From: an uncultured Eubacteriales bacterium
GTDB lineage: Bacteria > Bacillota > Clostridia > Oscillospirales > QAMX01
NCBI GenBank assembly: GCA_905205975.1
Contig: CAJLFQ010000036.1
Span: 1-20,982 of the forward strand
DNA length: 20,982 bases
Reading direction: 5' to 3'
The notes below the pieces were generated by a model. It saw only the letters and a list, made by a program, of their open reading frames with translations, was not told the origin of the DNA and made no database searches. This document shows positions 7,043 through 13,647 of this stretch, one piece after another. Position 1 is the stretch's first letter; every line of letters starts with the position of its first letter. Position numbers and translations under genes: made by a program.

Positions 7043-8164
7043 ATGACTGAATACGGCGTCGGCATCATCGGCATGGGCTTCATGGGCAAAACGCATACGT
7101 TTGCACATACCGTGATGCCGTTCTACTACCCAAATCTCCCTTACCGCACCAAACTGATCGGTGCGTGCAATCGCTCACCCGGCGCAGCTGAATCTGCGCG
7201 AGACGCACTCGGATTTTCCTATGCGACGACCAATGAAGATGATTTGTTTGCGGATCCGCGCATCCAGCTGATTCATGTGTGCACGCCGAATGCATGCCAT
7301 GCAGCGCAGGTCACAAAGGCGCTCAAAGCCGGCAAACATGTATACTGCGACAAACCGCTGACGATGACTGCGGCGGAGGCGGATGAACTGGCGGCGCAGG
7401 CGGCTGCCAGCGGTCTGACGGCGCAGGTTGCATTCCAAAACCGCTTTTTCCCGTCCACCATGCGGGCGCGTCAGCTGGCGGAAGAGGGCAGACTGGGCGA
7501 GATTCTCTGTTTCCGCGCAGAATATCTGCATTCCGGCTCGATTGATCCGAACAAGCCGATGGGGTGGAAACAGGGCGAAATCGGCGGCGTTCTGCTGGAT
7601 TTGGGTTCCCATGTGCTGGATCTCTTGTATTCGATCATCGGCGGCTTTGATTCCGTTTTCTGCCGCCGCCGCATCCTGTATCCGGCGCGTCCCGGGAAGG
7701 ACGGGCAAATGCATGAAATCACAGCGGAAGACCATGTGACGCTGATGCTGACGCTGCCAAACGGCGCCTGCGGCACTGTGGAAGCATCCAAAATCGCCAC
7801 GGGCATCGACGATGAGCTGCGCGTTGAAATCCACGGCACAAAGGGCGCCATCCGCTTCAATCTAATGCAGCCGAACACGCTGTGGTTTTATGACAACACA
7901 AAGCCGGAGGCACCGTTTGGCGGCGATCGGGGCTTTACCGCCATCGAATGCACCGCGCGGTATGCGCCGCCGGGAAATGTTTTTCCGTCGCAGAAAAACG
8001 GCGTCGGCTGGATCCGTGCACATTGCCACAGCGTCTATACGTTTGTCGATCATGTATACCGCGGAGAACCGGGCACACCATCCTTTGCAGACGGCGCGTA
8101 CATTCAGCGTGTCATGGAAGCGGCGCAGAAAAGCGCAGCCTCCGGCAGCATCCGAAACATCTGA
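7043..8164 (+). CDS. Gfo/Idh/MocA family NAD(P)-dependent sugar oxidoreductase
   Basis: This encodes a 373-residue dehydrogenase. It has an N-terminal Rossmann fold with the dinucleotide motif GIIGMGFMG (8-15 region) and the family D/E-K-P motif as CDKP (Asp103-Lys104-Pro105). A C-terminal alpha/beta domain carries GGVLLDLGSHVLDLL, where Asp186 and His190 match the usual catalytic pair along with the motif lysine. There is no signal peptide, so it is cytosolic, unlike many Tat-exported relatives. Family members oxidise or reduce sugars, inositols and glycosides, and the exact substrate cannot be read from the sequence. An AAAGGGG site 10 nt upstream supports the start. It converges on a DUF1080 gene, a family functionally linked to 3-keto-glycosides made by such oxidoreductases. 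Confidence 0.93.
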   Translation: MTEYGVGIIGMGFMGKTHTFAHTVMPFYYPNLPYRTKLIGACNRSPGAAESARDALGFSYATTNEDDLFADPRIQLIHVCTPNACHAAQVTKALKAGKHVYCDKPLTMTAAEADELAAQAAASGLTAQVAFQNRFFPSTMRARQLAEEGRLGEILCFRAEYLHSGSIDPNKPMGWKQGEIGGVLLDLGSHVLDLLYSIIGGFDSVFCRRRILYPARPGKDGQMHEITAEDHVTLMLTLPNGACGTVEASKIATGIDDELRVEIHGTKGAIRFNLMQPNTLWFYDNTKPEAPFGGDRGFTAIECTARYAPPGNVFPSQKNGVGWIRAHCHSVYTFVDHVYRGEPGTPSFADGAYIQRVMEAAQKSAASGSIRNI

Positions 8165-8177
8165 AGACGTATGTGAA

Positions 8178-8217
8178 GCATCAGCCAGAGCACATCGAAA
8201 CGTGCTCTGGCTGATGC
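8178..8217. repeat. Perfect 16-bp inverted repeat between convergent genes
   Basis: The left arm (8178-8193) and right arm (8202-8217) pair without mismatch around an 8-nt loop. It sits 13 nt after the Gfo/Idh stop and 27 nt after the DUF1080 stop on the other strand. It most likely terminates transcription from both sides, but neither side has a proper T-run. It could instead protect the 3' ends of both mRNAs. Confidence 0.75.
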
Positions 8218-8244
8218 ATTGAATCAACAAATTCGTCGGATCGC

Positions 8245-8859
8245 TTAATAATGGTCGGCGCAGGTCTGCGGAAGGCGGCACATCCAGACGTTGCGGTAGC
8301 TGACGGTGTTGCCGTGATCCTGCAGAAGCAGCGGACCTTCGGCGACCATTTCCTCAGTCAGCGGAGCACCGGTCACAGATTCCAGCGTCAGGTTGTTGTG
8401 AACCGGCAGACCGTTGAAAAGCAGGGTCAGACGCGGTTTTTCAGAGACGGAGCCATCTTCTGCAAAACGCGGCGCACGAAAGATGATGTCATAGGACTGC
8501 CATTCCATCGCCGGACGGCAGTTGTTGAACAGGGGGGCATATTTGTCATAGATGGCGGAGCAGTCGCCGCGTCCGCTGTCGACGCCATAGGAATCGAGCA
8601 CCTGGACTTCGTAGCGACCGTGAATGAAGACGCCGCTGTTGCCCTTGTCCTGACCGTGTTTGTCCGGCATATCCGGGCAGCGGAATTCCAAATGAATAAA
8701 TGCATCACCGAATACTTCTTTGGTCATGATGTCGCCCGTACCGGGTTTGACCGTCATGAAGCCTTTTTCAATGGTCCAACCGGATTCAGAGCCATCGCGC
8801 GTTGTCCAGTTGCTGAAGTCTTTCTCGTTGAAGAGGAAGATCTTTTCGGGTTTTGACAT
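8245..8859 (-). CDS. DUF1080 (3-keto-disaccharide hydrolase family) protein
   Basis: This encodes a 204-residue protein made of one DUF1080/PF06439 concanavalin-like beta-sandwich domain. Recognisable blocks are KIFLFNEKDFSNWTTRDG near the N-terminus, FIHLEFRCPD, NSGVFIHGRYEVQVLDSYG (about 75-93), WQSYDIIFRAPRF, LTLLFNGLPVHNN and a closing GPLLLQDHGNTVSYRNVWM. Characterised members act on 3-keto-glycosides produced by Gfo/Idh-type dehydrogenases. Many relatives are secreted or lipoproteins, but here the protein starts directly with the domain and has no signal peptide, so it is probably cytosolic. The start at 8859 has an AGGAAGG site. It lies 79 nt after serA on the same strand and may be read from that operon, since I see neither a convincing promoter nor a terminator between them. 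Confidence 0.88.
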   Translation of the reverse strand: MSKPEKIFLFNEKDFSNWTTRDGSESGWTIEKGFMTVKPGTGDIMTKEVFGDAFIHLEFRCPDMPDKHGQDKGNSGVFIHGRYEVQVLDSYGVDSGRGDCSAIYDKYAPLFNNCRPAMEWQSYDIIFRAPRFAEDGSVSEKPRLTLLFNGLPVHNNLTLESVTGAPLTEEMVAEGPLLLQDHGNTVSYRNVWMCRLPQTCADHY

Positions 8860-8938
8860 AAAATCGCCTTCCTAAAAAAACGTAATATATGATTGATCGA
8901 ACGTTTTGCTGTGTGCAGAGCGTTCGCACTGGGAAAAC

Positions 8939-10117
8939 TTATTTTTCAATCATGCGGACGCGGAGAATGCCGGGAACCGCCCGGATCTTTTGGATGACCT
9001 CGTCAGACGGCTTCTCGTCGGTATCCAGAATGGTCACTGCGTAATCCTTCTTGGAGCGGTTCGTCATGTGCTCAATGTTGAAGCCGCTTTCAGCAAGGCT
9101 GGTCGAGATGAGGCCGAGCATATTCGGAATGTTCTTGTGGATCACGCAGAGGCGGTACTGGTCTTCCTGCGGCATATCGATGTTCGGCAGGTTGACAGAA
9201 TTGACGATCGTGCCATGCAGAATGTAGTTCTGGATTTCTTCCGCAGCCATAACCGCGCAGTTGTCTTCGCTCTCCGGGGTAGAAGCGCCCAAATGCGGGA
9301 TGCAGATGGTGTTCTTCATGGTCAGCGTTTTTTCGTTCGGGAAGTCCGTGACATAAGCCGCGACTTTTCCGCTTTCCAGCGCAACAGCCATATCCTCGTC
9401 ATTGACCAGCTCACCGCGTGCCAAATTGATGATGCGAACGCCGTCTTTCATCTGGGCGATGGATTCGGCGTTGATCATGTGTTTGGTTTCCTGCGTGAGC
9501 GGGACGTGCAGCGTGATGTAATCGCAGTTTTCGTAAATTTCTTTGCGGGAGTTGACGCGGTGAATCAGCCGGTTGATGGTCCACGCGCTTTCAACGGTCA
9601 GATACGGGTCGCAGCCGTAAACATCCATGCCAAGGCGATAGGCGATGTTGGCGATGTTGGCGCCGATTGCACCGAGGCCGATGACGCCCAGCGTTTTGCC
9701 CTTCAGTTCCGGGCCGACAAACTGCGATTTGCCTTTTTCAACGGCTTTGGCCACGCCTTCGGTTCCGGCCAGCGTTTTTGTCCAAGCAATGCCGTCGCTG
9801 ATTTTACGGGACGCCAGCAAAAGCGCACAGACGGCCAGTTCTTTGACCGCATTGGCGTTGGCGCCGGGCGTGTTGAAAACGGCGATGCCTGCTTCGCTGC
9901 AGCGGTCAATCGGAATGTTGTTGACGCCGATGCCGGCGCGGCCGATGCAAAGCAGCTCATCATTGAATGCCATGTTCAGCAAGTCGGCGGAGCGAACCAG
10001 AATGCCTTCCGGGTGTTCTGTGTTGTCCGAACAGACAAACTGTGCCGGATCCAGCCGGTCTGTTCCGACCGACGCAATTTTATTCATGAGCTTGATTTCA
10101 TATTTTCCGTTCTGCAT
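8939..10117 (-). CDS. serA: D-3-phosphoglycerate dehydrogenase with C-terminal ACT domain
   Basis: This encodes a 392-residue enzyme that oxidises 3-phosphoglycerate to 3-phosphohydroxypyruvate with NAD, the first step of serine synthesis. The D-2-hydroxyacid dehydrogenase fold shows GRAGIGVNNI (59-68), the NAD motif GLGAIG (147-152), and the expected catalytic Arg234 (LARGEL), Glu262 and His275 (PHLGAST). A single ACT domain occupies about 320-392, in the short form of the family, and probably binds serine or another effector for feedback control. The start is supported by a GAGGAG site 9 nt upstream. It lies 17 nt after serC and is co-transcribed with it. No phosphoserine phosphatase gene lies in the window. 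Confidence 0.97.
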   Translation of the reverse strand: MQNGKYEIKLMNKIASVGTDRLDPAQFVCSDNTEHPEGILVRSADLLNMAFNDELLCIGRAGIGVNNIPIDRCSEAGIAVFNTPGANANAVKELAVCALLLASRKISDGIAWTKTLAGTEGVAKAVEKGKSQFVGPELKGKTLGVIGLGAIGANIANIAYRLGMDVYGCDPYLTVESAWTINRLIHRVNSRKEIYENCDYITLHVPLTQETKHMINAESIAQMKDGVRIINLARGELVNDEDMAVALESGKVAAYVTDFPNEKTLTMKNTICIPHLGASTPESEDNCAVMAAEEIQNYILHGTIVNSVNLPNIDMPQEDQYRLCVIHKNIPNMLGLISTSLAESGFNIEHMTNRSKKDYAVTILDTDEKPSDEVIQKIRAVPGILRVRMIEK

Positions 10118-10134
10118 GAAGAAACGCTCCTCTC

Positions 10135-11226
10135 TTATTTCGTGTGATCTTTTTCGAACTGTGTCATAAACGAGACAAGCGCTTCAACGCCTTCATAAGG
10201 CATTGCGTTATAAATCGAGGCGCGCATGCCGCCGACGGAGCGGTGGCCCTTGACACTGACCAGACCGGCCGCTGCGGCTTCTTTGCAGAAAAGCGCATCC
10301 AAATCGGCGTCACCGGTTACGAATGTGGCGTTCATCATGGAGCGGCAGTCCGGGCGAATCGGGTTGGAGAACAGGGTGCTTTGATCGATGAAATTGTAAA
10401 GCAGAGCCGCTTTCTTCTCGTTCAGCGCTTTCATTGCGGTGAGCCCGCCGATGCTTTCGATGTATTCCAAGACAAGCCCGATCATGTAGATGCAGAAACA
10501 GGGCGGGGTGTTGTACATGGAGCCGTTCTGATCCTGAATGGCGTAGTCAAAAACAGAGGGCGTCAGCGGGGAAGCTTTGCCGATCAGATCGCGGCGGACG
10601 ATGACAACCGTAACGCCGGCCGGTGCAACGTTTTTCTGGGCGCCGGCGTAGATTAGACCAAACCGGCTGACATCAACCGGCTCGGAGAGAATGCAGGAGG
10701 ACATATCTGCGACGAGCGGAACGGAGCCGGTTTCCGGGATATAGTTCCAGCGGGAACCGTAGATGGTGTTGTTGTAGCAGATATGGACGTAGTCGGCATC
10801 CGGCGTGAGATCCAGCGCATCCTGCGCGGGGATATAGGTGAAGTTGTCCGGTTTTGTTGTCGCGGCAAGGTGGGGCTGGCCGTACTTCTGTGCTTCGGTA
10901 TATGCTTTGCCGGAAAACTGACCGGTGACGATATAATCGGCTTTGTGCGAACCGTTCATCAGGTTCAACGGAATCATAGCAAACTGAGCGCTGGCGCCGC
11001 CCTGCAAAAAGAGAACGGCATAATCGTCGGGAATGCCCATGACACGGCGCAGCGCGGCTTCGGCGTTCTGGATGACGGCGTCATATGTTTTAGATCGATG
11101 ACTCATCTCTGTGATAGACATGCCGCTGCCGTTGTAGTTCATAAATTCGGATGCGGCTTTTTCAAGGACAGGAAGGGGGAGCATCGACGGACCTGCGGAA
11201 AAGTTATAGACGCGGTTGTAGTTCAT
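10135..11226 (-). CDS. serC: Phosphoserine aminotransferase
   Basis: This encodes a 363-residue PLP enzyme (class V aminotransferase fold) that converts 3-phosphohydroxypyruvate and glutamate to phosphoserine. Visible marks are the N-terminal YNFSAGPSMLP, MSHRSKTYD (substrate-binding His/Arg at 43-44), LQGGASAQF (75-83) and the PLP lysine Lys198 in YAGAQKNVAPAG. The GHRSVGGMRASIYNAMP segment lies near the C-terminus. Length is normal. A GGAGG site 8 nt before the ATG at 11226 supports the start. It is first in the serC-serA operon, behind a consensus promoter and a leader of about 87 nt that holds a short AATTGA/TCAATT hairpin but no recognised riboswitch. Confidence 0.97.
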   Translation of the reverse strand: MNYNRVYNFSAGPSMLPLPVLEKAASEFMNYNGSGMSITEMSHRSKTYDAVIQNAEAALRRVMGIPDDYAVLFLQGGASAQFAMIPLNLMNGSHKADYIVTGQFSGKAYTEAQKYGQPHLAATTKPDNFTYIPAQDALDLTPDADYVHICYNNTIYGSRWNYIPETGSVPLVADMSSCILSEPVDVSRFGLIYAGAQKNVAPAGVTVVIVRRDLIGKASPLTPSVFDYAIQDQNGSMYNTPPCFCIYMIGLVLEYIESIGGLTAMKALNEKKAALLYNFIDQSTLFSNPIRPDCRSMMNATFVTGDADLDALFCKEAAAAGLVSVKGHRSVGGMRASIYNAMPYEGVEALVSFMTQFEKDHTK

Positions 11227-11319
11227 TCAAAAGACCTCCAAATACTGCAAATACTGATTCTGGATTGGCTGCGTCGAAAATGGAGTAGAATTGATGCTGG
11301 ATACCATCTTCAATTTATC

Positions 11320-11348
11320 ATTATACAGTATGAAAGGAAATGTGTCAA
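11320..11348 (-). promoter_or_regulatory. Fully consensus sigma-A promoter of serC-serA
   Basis: The minus strand shows TTGACA (11343-11348), a 17-bp spacer and TATAAT (11320-11325), a perfect match in both hexamers. Such a promoter is usually strong and constitutive unless a repressor overlaps it. I see no clear palindrome over it. Confidence 0.92.
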
Positions 11349-11400
11349 GGAAAAGGTGATTGAAATTGAAGAAGGAAACCATGCGCCGTGTTGGGACATC

Positions 11401-11429
11401 TTGCTAATCAAAGCAAAAGGTGATATAAT
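11401..11429 (+). promoter_or_regulatory. Sigma-A type promoter of the M42 peptidase operon
   Basis: The plus strand shows TTGCTA (11401-11406), a 17-bp spacer and TATAAT (11424-11429). It is divergent from the serC promoter, with about 52 bp between the two -35 boxes. The leader of about 80 nt contains a small CGGCCG-based hairpin around 11443-11466. Confidence 0.85.
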
Positions 11430-11504
11430 AAGGACAGAGAATCACCGGCCGCAGACACCCGGCCGTGAAGAGTTTCCGGGTCCTTTCCGGATTCGGCCCA
11501 AACA

Positions 11505-11510
11505 GGGAGG
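11505..11510 (+). promoter_or_regulatory. Ribosome binding site deciding the first M42 start
   Basis: GGGAGG lies 5 nt before the ATG at 11516. It rules in this start over an in-frame ATG at 11465 that lies upstream of the site and has no good site of its own. Confidence 0.8.
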
Positions 11511-11515
11511 CAGAT

Positions 11516-12550
11516 ATGACGTTACAAACCATATTGCAGACGCTGACCGGCAGCTCCGCACCCGCAGGTTTTGAATTCCAGGCGAGCGAGACGCTGAGCG
11601 GCGTTCTGAAAAATATCGGCTGCGAAGTGCGGCGAGACAGGCTTGGTTCACTGCTGGCGGTACGCCGCTGCGGCATCCAAAACGCGCCGCTGCTTATGGT
11701 CGATGCACATATTGATGAAGTCGGCCTGATGGTGACAACCGTTGACGACAACGGCTATTTGAAATTCGGTGCGCTTGGCGGCGCCGATGCCCGCATTATG
11801 CCGGACAGCGAAGTGACGGTTCTTTGTGACCCGCCGATTCACGGCGTTGTCTGCTGCTTACCGCCGCATGTGCAGTCCGCCGATGAAATGAAATCGTTCC
11901 CGAAGCTGACGGATCTTGCCATTGACTGCGGCCTGACAAAAGAAACGGCGGAACGCCGTGTTCAGCCGGGAACGCCGGTTGTTTTTCAGAGCGAACCCTG
12001 CATGCTGCTGAACAACCGCTTCGTTTCAAAAGCGCTGGACAACCGGCTTTCGGCCGCCATTGTCACCTGCGCACTGGAGAACCTCCAGCAGACAGCGCTC
12101 GATTATGATCTTGTTTTCAGTGCAACAGCCATGGAAGAAGTCGGCGGCCGCGGAGCGCGTGCCGCGGCATTCGGGCTGGAACCGGATGCGGCGGTTGTCC
12201 TCGACGTTACCTTTGCCGAAGCCAAAAATGTCCCGGCAGACAAATCATTCGGTCTTGACGAAATGACCGTTTGCGTCGGTCCGGAATGCGACCGGCCGCT
12301 GACGGCGCTGATCCGTCAGACGGCTGCCGACCTGAATCTGACCGTCCGGCCGGAAGTCTGCCCGAGATCCACAGGGACAAACGGCAGCGATATTCAGATT
12401 TCACGCGCGGGCGTTCCGGTGGCGGTGCTGTCCGTACCGATCCGAAATATGCATACGCCTGTGGAACTTGTCTCCATGGAAACGGCGGAAAATGCAGTCC
12501 GCCTGCTGACAGAATTTCTGACCCGTTTGAAAGGCGGTGACCTGCTGTGA
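11516..12550 (+). CDS. M42 family metallo-aminopeptidase, first of pair
   Basis: This encodes a 344-residue cytosolic peptidase of the M42 (TET/FrvX-like) family, which cuts N-terminal residues from short peptides. Members often form 12-subunit tetrahedral cages with two metal ions per subunit. All expected ligands are visible: His65 in DAHIDEVG, Asp175 in KALDNRLS, the Glu207-Glu208 pair in MEEVGG, Asp230 in VVLDVTF, and His313 in IRNMHTPVE. The segment that usually reads GGTDA is here GTNGSD. The frame extends upstream to 11465, but the GGGAGG site places the start at 11516. Its stop overlaps the start of the second M42 gene as GTGA, so the two are translationally coupled. Peptide specificity cannot be predicted. 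Confidence 0.93.
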   Translation: MTLQTILQTLTGSSAPAGFEFQASETLSGVLKNIGCEVRRDRLGSLLAVRRCGIQNAPLLMVDAHIDEVGLMVTTVDDNGYLKFGALGGADARIMPDSEVTVLCDPPIHGVVCCLPPHVQSADEMKSFPKLTDLAIDCGLTKETAERRVQPGTPVVFQSEPCMLLNNRFVSKALDNRLSAAIVTCALENLQQTALDYDLVFSATAMEEVGGRGARAAAFGLEPDAAVVLDVTFAEAKNVPADKSFGLDEMTVCVGPECDRPLTALIRQTAADLNLTVRPEVCPRSTGTNGSDIQISRAGVPVAVLSVPIRNMHTPVELVSMETAENAVRLLTEFLTRLKGGDLL

Positions 12551-13572
12551 AATCCATCCTGAAAGCACTCTGCGCGATGGACGGTGTCTCCGGCGACGAA
12601 GGCGTCGTCCGTTCAAACATCCGTGCCATGGTTGAACCGTTTGCCGATGAAATCCGTGAAGACCGCCAAGGCAACCTCTGCGTTCTGCGCCGGGGGTCGG
12701 CTTCGGGCGATACTGTCCGCATGGTCTGCGCTCATATGGACGAAGTCGGTTTTATTGTGAACCACATTGACGACCATGGCTATTTGATGATCTCTCCGGT
12801 CGGCGGCATTGATCTGCGCGTGGCAATGGGCCGGCGGCTGCGCGTTCACGGCCAGCAACGTACGGTCTTTGGCATTACCGGCCTGACGCCGGTGCACCTG
12901 GCAGACGAAGAAGAACGGCAGAAAACGCCCAAACAGCTGTATTTGGATATTGGCGCTTCCAGCCACGAAGAAGCGGAGACCGTTGTTGCCGTCGGTGATT
13001 TTGCCACCTTTGTCACGGAACCGGCCGATTTGGGCGAAGGTATGTTCAAGGCGAAAGCCATTGACGACCGTTTGGGCTGTGCCGTGATGATTGAACTGCT
13101 GCGCACACAAGCACCGTGTGCTTATGATACTTGGTTTGTTTTCTCCACGCGGGAAGAAGTCGGTGGTGCCGGCGCCAAAGCAGCCAGCTTTGCGCTGGAT
13201 CCGACGGAGGCGCTTGTCCTGGAGGGGACGACGGCGGCCGATGTCGCCAGTGTGGACGGGCCGAAACGCGTCTGCTGCGCCGGCAAGGGGCCGGTCATCA
13301 GCTACATGGACCGCTCTGCCATTTACAACCCCGAAATGTTCCGGCAGCTCCTGCGGCTTGCAGCGGACAACGGTATTCAGACACAGACCAAAATGCTCAT
13401 CGCAGGCGGGACGGATGCCGGCAGCATCACCGTTTCACGCGCAGGGATTCCGTGCGCCGGGATTTCTGCGCCGGTTCGCTATCTCCATGCACCGGCATCG
13501 GTGGTTTCGTGGGCTGACTGCGAAGCCATTCTTAAGTTGACGGCTCTGTATTTGAAGAGCGAAAAGGCCTGA
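12547..13572 (+). CDS. M42 family metallo-aminopeptidase, second of pair (GTG start)
   Basis: This encodes a 341-residue M42 peptidase, a diverged paralogue of the gene before it. Ligands are His63 in CAHMDEVG, Asp173 in KAIDDRLG, Glu203-Glu204 in REEVGGAG, Glu226 in LVLEGTTAAD where the first copy has Asp, and His314 in VRYLHAPAS. The classical AGGTDAGSI segment is present. Translation starts at GTG, which overlaps the stop of the first gene by 4 nt, with AAAGGCGG upstream. Tandem M42 genes suggest peptidases of different specificity working on the same peptide pool, possibly as mixed complexes; that is inference. No terminator is obvious before the GH95 gene. Confidence 0.94.
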   Translation: MKSILKALCAMDGVSGDEGVVRSNIRAMVEPFADEIREDRQGNLCVLRRGSASGDTVRMVCAHMDEVGFIVNHIDDHGYLMISPVGGIDLRVAMGRRLRVHGQQRTVFGITGLTPVHLADEEERQKTPKQLYLDIGASSHEEAETVVAVGDFATFVTEPADLGEGMFKAKAIDDRLGCAVMIELLRTQAPCAYDTWFVFSTREEVGGAGAKAASFALDPTEALVLEGTTAADVASVDGPKRVCCAGKGPVISYMDRSAIYNPEMFRQLLRLAADNGIQTQTKMLIAGGTDAGSITVSRAGIPCAGISAPVRYLHAPASVVSWADCEAILKLTALYLKSEKA

Positions 13573-13580
13573 CATATCAT
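13552..13580 (+). promoter_or_regulatory. Possible promoter of the GH95 gene
   Basis: TTGAAG (13552-13557), a 17-bp spacer and TATCAT (13575-13580) lie across the end of the second M42 gene. The match is moderate. The 75-nt gap would also allow read-through from the peptidase operon. Confidence 0.4.
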
Positions 13581-13647
13581 ATCGCATATTTAATTTCGTC
13601 TGCACTGTCAAGCGAAACGAGACGATATCACATGAAGGTGGTTCCAC

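Noticed and set aside
8860..8900. Possible promoter for DUF1080 (TATATT on the minus strand)
   Set aside because: No acceptable -35 hexamer at 16-18 bp, so only half a promoter is visible.
8898..8926. CGAACG/CGTTCG inverted repeat between serA and DUF1080 as terminator or operator
   Set aside because: Only 6 bp with a 17-nt loop and no T-run on the minus strand within reach. It is too weak to call.
8906..10147. Long plus-strand open frame (413 codons) opposite serA
   Set aside because: It is antisense to a well-supported gene with family motifs, has no recognisable domain or good ribosome site, and arises from the GC-rich third codon positions of serA.
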